Below are positions 1 through 12,000 of a stretch of DNA of 64,000 nt, piece after piece. Source of the DNA: UBA2040 sp041674745 (GTDB lineage Bacteria > Bacteroidota > Bacteroidia > Flavobacteriales_D > Crocinitomicaceae); contig JBAYVD010000009.1 of NCBI GenBank assembly GCA_041674745.1, positions 62,001 through 126,000 of the forward strand. The letters run 5' to 3'. The notes beneath the pieces are model-generated. The model saw only the letters and a program-made list of their open reading frames with translations. It did no database searches and was not told where the DNA came from. Position numbers and translations under genes: made by a program. Each line of letters begins with the position of its first letter. Within the stretch, counting starts at the first letter, position 1.

Positions 1-2
1 TA

Positions 3-3000
3 AACGGGACTGCTTTACTCTCTGCTCCTGATATCGGCGCTGGTCCGTACCGAAATGCTGCTGATAGCAAACGATTGCGATTTACAATTCTCAACAATGC
101 GACTGAATTCCTTTATTTTGGTTTTCAACCACGTACCTACGACAATAATCTTACCACTTTAAAAAACAATGTCTATTACCGAATCTTCAACGCGGCAGGA
201 ACTCAAGTTGCTGGTCCAACCCTGATTCCCGTATCCGCTGGACCTGGTTTTATCTCAACCTATGCTCAAGCTTATGCTGGACCCAACATTGCAGGTGGAG
301 CGCCAACGGGATACAACCCATTTGTTTTTAATCCAGCGACCAACGGTGATTTTTACATCGAGTTGTATTCGAGCAACAATGGGGGAACAACGGCAGATGT
401 GACAGTAAATGGTCGAGTTACCTTCCCGCTCTTTGATTTAACAATTTCCACTGCAACCAATGGTCAATCGATAGGTCGTTTGTGGAGCAAGGAGTGGAGT
501 TTGGTAACCACCAATCTGACGTCTGGAAATTTTCAGCAATCGTTAACGAGTTCATTTACTGGAAAATTCATTGCTTACACGCCTGATGCATTCAAATTGC
601 AAGTAAATTACCAATTTGGCTTTCGACCCTTGGCGTATCGAGTAGCTATGAATTACGATGGGATTGGAAATTCTGGAAATTTTGTAAATGACCGAAAATC
701 AATTAATTCAAATACTGGTGCACCCACCATTTCAAACGGCTACAAAGTCTTCTTGACAGATCCAGATGATGTCGCTTTTCCAGATGGTACGATTGGTACG
801 GCGGCCATCACACAAAATATATTTGGTTGTACAGGAAGTTACTTTATTCCATATTACAAGGATCAGCCGGGTGATATCAGTTTGTTGATTGATATCAACG
901 GTACAGCTGGATATCAAGCCGGAACAACCGATATTTTATTGCAAGAGTTTGGTCAGCCAGCTGGAAACAACGTCTTTTTATGGAATGGTTTGGATGGTTT
1001 GGGGAATCCTTTGCCTGCCAACTTCACTGCATTGGTAACCGCTGTACTTTTTCAGGGCAGAACCAATCTACCTATCTATGATGCGGAATTGAATACGGGA
1101 GGGCTTTCGGTTACCGGTATATTCCCGGCAACTGGGAATAGACCTTTGTATTGGGATGATTCTTCCTTGACGCCTTTTGGAACTTGTATCAACCAAGAAG
1201 AAAATTCGACTGTAGGAGGAATCAATCAAAGTGGTTTGTACCAAGGTGTACCAGGTCCTGCGCACGCATGGGACGGGAGTAATCCTGGTTTGGCGGTTCC
1301 AGCTGCTTCGGGTACACAAGGTTCTTCCACTTTGGGAGCTCTTTGTGATGATTATGGAAACAATCGTACAATTAATACTTGGTTTTACGCATCGGATGTG
1401 TTTTCAAATACCTTATCTCTGACCTTGCCAACTTGTGATAATGACAATGATGGAATTGCAGACAACCTAGATTTGGATGACGACAACGATGGTATTTATG
1501 ATGTAGTAGAATACACAGGATATCCAGATCCGTTGGCAGATACAGACAGTGATGGAATTCCAAATTTTATTGACCCGTCGGCAGCAGGATTCATTGATGT
1601 GAATTTTGATGGAGTGAATGACGGTTATGATTTTGACGGGGATGGCATTATCAATCAATTTGATTTGGATACAGACAACGATGGAATTCCTGATAACATT
1701 GAGGCACAAACAACCATGGGTTATGTAACACCGACAGGAACCATCAATAGTCAAGGAGTTTACCCGAGTTATTTTGCATTGGGTGGATTGATACCTGTCA
1801 ATACAGATGGAGTTGATAATCCAGATTACAAAGATTTAAATTCGGATAACGAAGGTGGGAATGACACATCTGAGGCAGGAATAACTTTGACCGGTCTCGA
1901 TTCGGACAACGATGGTTTGGATAATACAACAGATGCTACAATCGGTTATGCCGATGTGAATGGTATTTATGACAATACGCAATACGATAATTTTCCAGAT
2001 GTGGATATGGATGCCCAGGCGGGTGGAAATGTGGATTGGCGTGATGCCATTTTCAATGATCACGACAATGACGGTGTTGCGGATATTATTGATTTGGATG
2101 ATGACAACGACGGTATTTTAGACGCTGTAGAAAATGGAAGTTTACCGGATGCATTAGCAGATGCGGATGGTGATGGGATTTTAAATTACCTCGATCCAAC
2201 TGCAGTAGGATTCGTAGATGTCAACGGAGACAGTGTTGATGATCGGTACGATTTCGATAAGGATGGTATTATCAATGAATTCGATTTGGATTCCGATAAC
2301 GATGGAATCTTTGATGTAATCGAAGCGGGTGGTGTGGATTCCGATAACAATGGAACGGCCAATGATGATGATGACAACGTCAACAATTCTGCTTCAAATG
2401 GTATTCCGACTTCAGCTGGTGCCGGAACAACTCCATTGGATTTCGGTTCAAATGGCACGCCAAATTATTTGAATTTGGATTCAGACGCCGATGGTTGTTT
2501 TGACGTGTTGGAGGCTGGATTTACCGATCAAAATAACAATGGTATTCTAGGAAATAATCCCACAGTAGTCAGCGTAAATGGTATTGTAACGGGTACGAAC
2601 GTTTTAAATGGATACACAGGTACGAATGCCAATGTAACCACCCCAGGAACAGCGGCAAATATTTCTACTCAACCGGTTACGACCTTATTTATTCCTTCAG
2701 GCGCTGCTGGTAATATATCAGTAGTAGCTACAGGGTCTGGATTGGCTTACCAATGGCAAATAAGCACAAACGGAGGGTCAACTTGGTCCAATGTTTCCAA
2801 TGGAGGTTCTTCACCAAGTTATTCTGGTGCGACATCGGCTTCTCTTGATTTGACCAATGTGCCAATTGCAAGCAACGGCAATCAATTTAGAGTATTGATT
2901 ACAAGTCCAACCTACATTTGTTCCAACCTAACCTCTGGAACAACAACACTTTCGGTTGCTCCAAGCGCGGATGTGAGCATCGTAAAAACAACTTCAAATT

Positions 3001-6000
3001 CGACGCCAATTGTAGGAGGGACTGTTCAGTTTTTCTTGACAGTTGCTAACGCTACAAATGGAAGTACAGCAACAGGAATTTCCGTTACAGATATTATTCC
3101 AGCAGGATATACTATTTCAGGAACACCGGTTGCCTCTCCAGCTATTGGAACAGTCAATGTTTCGGGTCAAACGATTACTTGGAATGGGTTTACTCTGAAT
3201 AGTGGAGCAAACGCTATATTGAGTATAACCTGTAACGTAACTGCAACGAATGCCTATTCGAATACAGCCACAGTAACGTCGAGTGTTCCAGACCCGAATT
3301 CAGGAAATAATACTTCTACTGTTATACCAACGCCAATAGCTCAGGCTGACCTTTCTATCACGAAAGTTGCTTCTTCCATGACACCAGTAGTAGGCGGAAC
3401 AGTCACCTTTACAATTACAGCCTCCAATGCTGGTTTGAGTAACGCCACAGGTATAGTTGTCACAGATGTGATTCCAGCTGGTTACACGGTTTCAGGCTTA
3501 CCAGCCGTTTCACCTTCAATTGGTTCAATTTCAACAATTGGTCAAACAGTTACTTGGAATGGATTTTCCTTGAATAGCGGCGCCAATGCCACATTGACAA
3601 TTGTTTGCAATGTTTTAGCAACCGGACCTTACAGCAACACAGCCACGATTACGTCGTCGGTTGCCGACCCGAATTCAGGCAACAATAGTGCAACCGTAAC
3701 ACCTATTCCTACTTCAGCCGCCGATTTGACCATTTCAAAATCAGTGAGTTCAACAACCCCAATTGTGGGAGCCAACGTGACGTTTACCATTACGGTAACG
3801 AACAATGGTCCAAGTTCAGCTACAAATGTTGTTGTAAGAGATACGTTGAAAAGTGGCTATTTGTATGTGAGTTCTACGGCTCCAGCGGGTATGACGTATA
3901 ATACAGGTGGGGCCAACATTTGGCAGTTTACACCTTCGTCTGCATTGACCCTGGCGAGTGGTGCCTCTGCCGTATTTACGATAACAGCTACCGTTAAGCC
4001 TTCGGGAATTTATACGAATTGCGCCAATGTTTCAAGTTCTGTTTTTGATCCTAATTTGACAAACAACCGTGCTTGCGCAGCCACCATTACTCCAATTCCA
4101 CAAACGGATTTGAATGTTACGAAAACAATGAGTGCGGGAACGCCTGTTGTAGGCTCAAATGTCACGTTTACGTTAACAGCCAATAATGCTGGTCCAAGTA
4201 ATGCCTCTGGAGTAATTGTGACAGACGTTATGCCTACCGGATATACTTTTGTAAACACAATTCCTGCGGGAGTTGGAACGTATAATACAGGAAACAATAC
4301 GTTTACCTGGCCAATAGGAACCTTGAATAGTGGTTTGACCACGACTTCTGTTCAAATTGTTGCCGTGGTAAATGCGAACGGAAATTACATCAATTGTGCT
4401 TCAATTACTGGAAATCAAGTTGACCCGAATTCAGCGAATAACACGGGATGTGTTACGCCAAGTCCAGTGCCAGTAGCCAATTTATCCATCCAAAAATCAG
4501 TGGGTCCAATTGTTGCAAATGTTGGTACTACCGTAGAATTCGGAATCTTAGTAACGAACAATGGACCAAGCACGGCTACCGGAGTAATTGTATACGATAC
4601 TTTACCTGCTGGATTTACCTATGTTTCAAGTATTCCAGCTGGACTTTATAATCCGTCAACCCATAGTTGGAACGTTGGTACTATTGCAAGCGGAGGTTTT
4701 GAAAGTTTGCTCATCTCAGCAATTGTAGTTCCAAATGGATTGGAAGCTGATTATATAAATACAGCAAATGTAAGTTCACCGATTGGTGACCCTGTGACAA
4801 CTGATAATGTGGATACAGCAAAAGTATTTGTTACCCAAGTTTCGAATTTGGCTGTTTCAAAAACATATAGCCCATTAAATCCAACAGTTGGTTCGCAAAT
4901 TGAATTTACAGTTACAGCAACCAATCAGGGGCAAAGTAATGCAACAGGCGTAACGATTTTAGATCCACTTCCTTCAGGTTATAGCTTGGATTCCGTAGTA
5001 ACATCCGTGGGAACCTATAGCGGTGGAATTTGGACAATTGGGTCTTTGTCCGCAACGGTTGGAATAAATAACCAAACGATGTTGGTGTATGCACATGTTT
5101 TGGCCAGTGGTAATTTAACAAATACAGCTACTATTTCTGGTGATCAACCAGATCCAATACCTGCTAATAATACCGTGTCTGTTTCGCCAGGAATTTCCAA
5201 CTCTGCACCGATTGCCAATGGCGATTTCGCTACCACTTCGTTAATTGAGGACGGAGCAAATGGGTCGGTTCAAATCGTTGTCAACGATACCGATTTGGAT
5301 GGTAATCCAACTGTGCCAACGAATGGTGTTGGTCAATTTACGATAGATTTAGATCCATCCACTTTGACAATCGATTTGACTTTCAACGATATTGCAGGGG
5401 GAACAGGGGTTTGGACTTACAATCCTGCTTCCGGATTTGTAACATTTAATCCAGCATTGAATTACAATGGTTCTGCTGTTATTCCATATCAGCTTTGTGA
5501 CGCAAGTGGTGCTTGTGACACTGCGTTAATTACTTTTGTAGTAACACCTGTGAATGACGCTCCTTCGCAAGGAAATGAAACCATGACCGTGGCTGAAGAT
5601 TCACCAGGGACTGTTTCTCCGAATCTAACCACCAATAATATTGATCCTGATGGTACGATTCTGACGGTTTCGGCGGCGGGCATTTCGACCCAAGGAGTGG
5701 TAGTAATCATCAATGCAGGTGGAACGATTACCTACTCGCCTCCGGCGAATTTTAACGGTATCGACACGCTAGTTTATACCGTTTGTGATAGTGGAACCCC
5801 ATTGCCAGCAATTTGTGTAAATGATACCTTGTTTATTACAGTAACACCCGTTAACGATGCACCGATTGCGAACGGTGACTTTGGTTTAGTTACCCTGATA
5901 GAAGATGGTGCGAATGGAACAGTTCAAATTATCAGCAACGATACGGATACAGATGGTAATCCAACGGTTCCTACAAATGGTTTGGGCCTATTTACGGTGG

Positions 6001-9000
6001 ATTTGAATCCATCGGTTGGTGTACAAACTACGTTTACAAATGCTACAGGTTTTTGGTCGTACGATGCTACAACAGGAGACGTAACGTTTGATCCTGCTCT
6101 TAATTTTAATGGAACAGCAACCATTATCTACACACTTTGTGATCCACAAGGTGCTTGCGATACCGCGTTAATCACCTTCAACGTTTCGCCAGTCAATGAT
6201 GCGCCGTTACAAGGAAATGAAACCATGACCCTTTTGGAAGGCGCTCCAGCAACCATCACACCTGTTTTAACTTCCAATAATATTGATCCAGACGGGACAA
6301 TTGTTACCATAACGTCCGCAGGACCGTCAACACAAGGTGTTGTGGTAATCATCAATTCAGGCGGAACGTTAATCTACACGCCACCTGTTGGATTCAATGG
6401 CATAGATACCATCATTTACACCGTTTGTGATAGCGGAACTCCATTACCAGCCATCTGTGTAAACGATACCTTGTTCATTACAGTTACCTCTGTAAATGAC
6501 ACACCAATTGCAAATGGAGATTATGTGACTCCGGCTTTATTGGAAGATGAAGCGAATGGCACTGTTCAGATTCTATTAAATGATACAGATCCTGACGGAA
6601 ATCCAACGGCACCAACCAACGGTTCTGGTCAATTTACGATAGATTTGGATCCTGCAATCGGCATACAAACAAGTTATACTGATGGAACTGGCGTTTGGAC
6701 ATACAACCCCACGACAGGCGTGGTTTCGTTTGACCCAGCGAATAATTTCAATGGTACAGCGACCATTCTATATGAGTTATGTGATGCCGCAGGAGCCTGT
6801 GATACGGCTTTAATAAGTTTTACGGTTTTAGCTGTAAATGACACCACATCACAGGGCAATGAAAACATGACTTTGGTCGAGGACGCTTCTTCGACTGTTT
6901 CTCCTGTTTTAATTTCGAATAATATTGACCCAGATGGAACCACAGTATATATTTCTTCTGCTGGTCCTTCTACCCAAGGAGTTGTTGTTACTATTAATCC
7001 GGGTGGAACGATTACGTATACACCACCAGCTAATTTTAATGGAATTGACACCATCATTTATACGGTTTGCGATAGTGGAACGCCGCTTCCAGCAATCTGC
7101 GTAAATGATACCTTGTTTATCACGGTAACACCGGTCAACGATTCACCTTCGCAAGGAAACGAAACGATGACATTAAATGAAGATGCGTCAGCGACAGTTT
7201 CACCAATACTAACGGCCAATAATATTGACCCAGATGGCACCGTCGTGACGATTACTACCGCCGGACCTTCAACGCAAGGAGTTGTTGTAACCATTAATCC
7301 GGGTGGAACCATTACGTACACACCACCTTTGAATTTTAATGGTATAGACACGGTTGTTTACACCGTTTGCGACGGGGGAATTCCATTGCCTTCAATTTGT
7401 GTTACGGATACTTTGTTCATCACGGTTATTCCTATAAACGATGTACCAGTTGCTTTGAATGATACCACTTCAACCGATGAAGACATAGCCGTAATTTTCA
7501 ATATTACCAACAATGACACAGATGTGGATGGAAATTTAAATATTTCCACAGTAGTATTAAGTACCTCAAGTAATCTTTTCGGAACCTGGACGGTGGATTT
7601 ATTCGGAAATGTGACCTACACACCGGCTTTAAACTTCAATGGAACAGCTTCTGTTAATTATACCATTTTGGATAGTACCGGAGCCATTTCAAATGTGGCT
7701 ACCATTTATGTGATTGTCAATCCGATTAATGATACACCAGTCATTGTCAACGATTACTTGTCTACTTCTATAAATGTAGCTGGTTCAGGAGATTTCATTA
7801 CGACTGCGGATACGGATGTGGATGGCACTTTGACAGCTTCTGTTTTGGTTCAAGGGCCAACAAATGGTATCTTCACGTATTTACCAAACGGTAACTTTAC
7901 CTATACACCGACACCCGGTTATTTCGGTTTCGATACGGTTGTGGTATTGGTTTGTGACGATGGATTCCCGACACCAGTCATTTGTGTGAATGATACGATT
8001 TTCATTGAAGTAATTCCAACAACGCCACCTGTTGCAAACCCAGATTTTGCAGCAATTGACGAAGACTCACCAGGAGTTACCTTCAATGTTTCGGCTAATG
8101 ATACAGACTTGGAAACGAGTGTCGTTCCTTCTAGTGTTGACCTTAACACTTCTGCCTCTGGAGTTCAGCACTTGATTGTAAATCAATATGGAACTTGGAC
8201 GGCGGACAATTTTGGTAATGTCACCTATGTGCCATTGGCTAATTTCTGTGGTTTAGCGTATTTGAATTATTACATTACGGATACAGACGGTTCTGTGTCT
8301 ACTTTACCAGCTCTAATAACGGTTACGGTAAATTGCATCAATGATGCACCTGTTACCACAGATATTACCTTGTCTACGCCAATCAATACGCCAATAGGAA
8401 TCAACGTAGCTGCAGGAACATCTGATTTGGAAAATAACCCATTGACGTATAGTTATGGAACACCAATAGCTTCCACGACTGGAATAAACCTCAATATTGA
8501 TGGTATTGGGGCCATTACGGTTACACCTCCAATTGGTTTTGTTGGTGTTATCACGATTCCTTTTACAGTTTGTGACGCAAGTCCATACGTTGTGAATGTG
8601 TTGTGCGATAGTGGAACAATTACTTTGATTGTTACCGATACGAATGGAATAAACAATGCACCGATTGCCAACAATGATTTGGTGTCGACACCAAAAGACT
8701 CTTCCATCAGTGTAAATCCGCTTGGAAATGATAGCGACGTGAATGGTGACCCATTGACTGTCTCAATATTGGTAGGTCCAACTGTGCCGGGTTCTAGTGT
8801 TGGCCCGATTGGTCCATTGGGTCAAATTAACTATACACCTGCTCCAGGATTTACCGGAATGGATTCCCTATTGTATCAAATTTGTGACAATGGAATTCCA
8901 CAGTTGTGTGATGTGGCTTATGTAATCATTACCGTAACACCAGCATTCGATACGCCAAATGCGAGTCCCGTTGCAACAAATGACTACGCAACAATTTTAG

Positions 9001-12000
9001 AAAACTCATCCATAACGTATTCGGTTCTTTCGAACGACTCTGATCCGAATGGAGATGTTATAACAATTTCTTCAACGATCGTTTCAGGACCTGCAAATGG
9101 GGTAGCGACCATCAATCCGATTTCAGGACAAATTACCTATGTTCCGAATCCAAATTTCAACGGTCAAGATACGGTTGAATATCAAATTTGTGACAATGGT
9201 ACTCTGGTGCTTTGTGATAATGGTTTATTTGTTATTACCATTTTACCAAACAATAACGGACCAGTTACGACAGATATAACCGTTTCAACACCTGTGAATG
9301 CGCCAATTGGTATCAATGTGGGTGCAGGCACTTCTGATTCTGAAAACAACCCGTTGACATACACTTATGGAACACCTGTTTCGGCAGGAGGACCAATCGG
9401 AACACCAATTGTTTTAATCAGTGGAAATGGTACAATTACGGTAACACCTCCTTTGGATTTCATCGGAACCATTACAATTCCTTTCCAAGTTTGCGACAGC
9501 AGTGCGTTTATACCAACTTCGCTTTGCGACAATGGAATAATTACCATTATCGTTGTTGACACAACGGGACCGAATAATGTACCGATTGCCAACGATGATC
9601 AAGTTACAACGCCACAGGGAACTTCTATCGTTGTCAATCCATTGGCGAATGACTCAGATGTAGATGGCGACCCATTAACGGTGATCATTTTAGCTGGACC
9701 TTTCAGTCTTGGTTCCTCTGCCGGACCTGTCGGAACCAATGGAACAATTCCATTCAACCCAGGAGCTGGTTTTACGGGAATTGATTCAATACAATACCAA
9801 ATTTGTGACAATGGAACGCCTGCTTTATGTGATATCGCTTGGATTTATATAAACGTAAGTCCTGTGGTGGATACACCAAATGTTGCACCAATTGCAACGG
9901 ATGATTTTGCATCAACGGATGAAGACACACCTGTAACGATTGATGTATTGGTCAATGATTCAGACCCGAATGGCAATGGTTTGAACAACCCAATCATTTT
10001 TGTCCCACCAAATAACGGAACAGCTACTGTGAATACCAACGGTACGATTACGTATGTGCCGAATCCAAACTTCTCCGGTACAGATACGTTACAATACATC
10101 GTTTGTGACAACGGTATTCCATCTTTGTGTGATACGGCGACTGTAGTTATTACCGTCAACGGTGTAAATAACGGGCCTTCTTTTATTGACATTATTGTTT
10201 ACATGCCAGAAAACTCTTCTTTGGGTGTAAATGTGGGAGCTGCCGCTTCGGATCCAGAAAACAATCTTTTAAATTACACCTACGGTCCAGCACCGGCTGG
10301 AATTTCATTTGTTACGACCGGAAATGGTGTAATTACAGTTACTTCAGGCACAGTCGGAACGTATATAATTCCTGTCACAATCTGTGATTCAAGTGCTTTT
10401 ATGCCGAATGTGTTATGTACTAATGGTACAATTACCGTTATTGTAATGGATACGGTTGGTTCCTTGAACCATCAGCCGGTAGCGAATCATGACCAAGTGA
10501 CTACACCAATGAACACCTCCATTTATGTCAATCCAATTGCGAATGATTTTGATGTAGATAACGACTCATTAACGGTAACTACCCCGCTGGGCGTATTGCC
10601 TTCCGGAGCAATTGTTGACATTAATGCAAATGGCATTATTATTTATACACCGACTTTCGGCTATATTGGCTTGGATTCCATTCTTTATCAAATTTGTGAC
10701 GATGGTTTACCAATCCTATGTGATGAAGCGTATATTTATGTAAACGTAGTACCCGTTGTCGACACACCGAACGTGGCACCGATTGCCACAGATGATTATG
10801 CATTTACGGATGTAAATACGCCAATTACAGTGGACGTATTAAACAACGACTCAGATCCAAACGGAAATGCGCTGAATAGTCCAACAATTTTGACGGGTCC
10901 TGCGGTAGTAGGAAATACAGCAATTGTAACTTCTGGAGGGAATATCACCTTTACACCGGATCCATCCTTTGTTGGAACAGATTCTGTTCAATATGTTGTT
11001 TGTGATCAAGGCTCACCTTCATCGTGTGATACAGCTTGGTTGTTCGTGACTGTACACCCAACCAACAATGGACCGATTACAACTGATATTACGGTAATTA
11101 CTTCCGTGGATGTTCCGGTTGGTGTGAATGTGGGTGCAGGTACTTCCGATCCAGAAAACAATCCATTAAACTATACGTATGATTTGACAGGTATACCGGT
11201 AGGTACGATTGTGGATACAACAACGGGTACTGGATCAATTGATATTACGCCTGCTCCAGGATATGTTGGCACGTTTACCATTTCATTTACGGTGTGTGAT
11301 TCGAGTGCCTACAGTCCAACGTCCATTTGCACGACCGGTTTGATAACCGTCATTGTCATTGATACAACAGGAGGAATCAACAACCCGCCGATTGCCAATA
11401 ATGACTTTGTAGTAACGTTGATAAATACTCCAATAATTATCAATCCTATCGCTAATGATTTTGATGTGAATGGCGATCCTTTGTCCGTAACCACTTCAAT
11501 TGGAACTTTGCCTTCAGGAGGAATGGTTGGCATCACTGCAAGTGGTTTGATAACGTATGCTCCAGCTCCAGGTTATACTGGTTTGGATTCTATTCCCTAT
11601 CAAATTTGTGATAATGGAACACTGCCACTTTGTGACGTAGCTTGGATTTATATTCAAGTGGTTCCTGTGGTGGATTCAAGCAACGTTCCGCCTATCGCGA
11701 CAAATGACTATGCCTTCACCAATGAGGATTCACCGATTACGGTTCCAGTGTTGAACAATGATTCGGATCCAAATGGAAACAGCATTGGAAGTCCAACGAT
11801 TCTTGTAGGGCCAATGTTTGGTGCTGCGGTTGTAAATCCGGATAGCACCATTACGTATATCCCAGGTCCGAACTTCAATGGAACCGATACGATAACCTAT
11901 CAAATTTGTGATGACGGCAACCCTGTCTTGTGCGATATCGGTCAAGTAATTATTTTTGTTTTACCGGTGAACGACGCACCAACAACAAGTGATATAACGG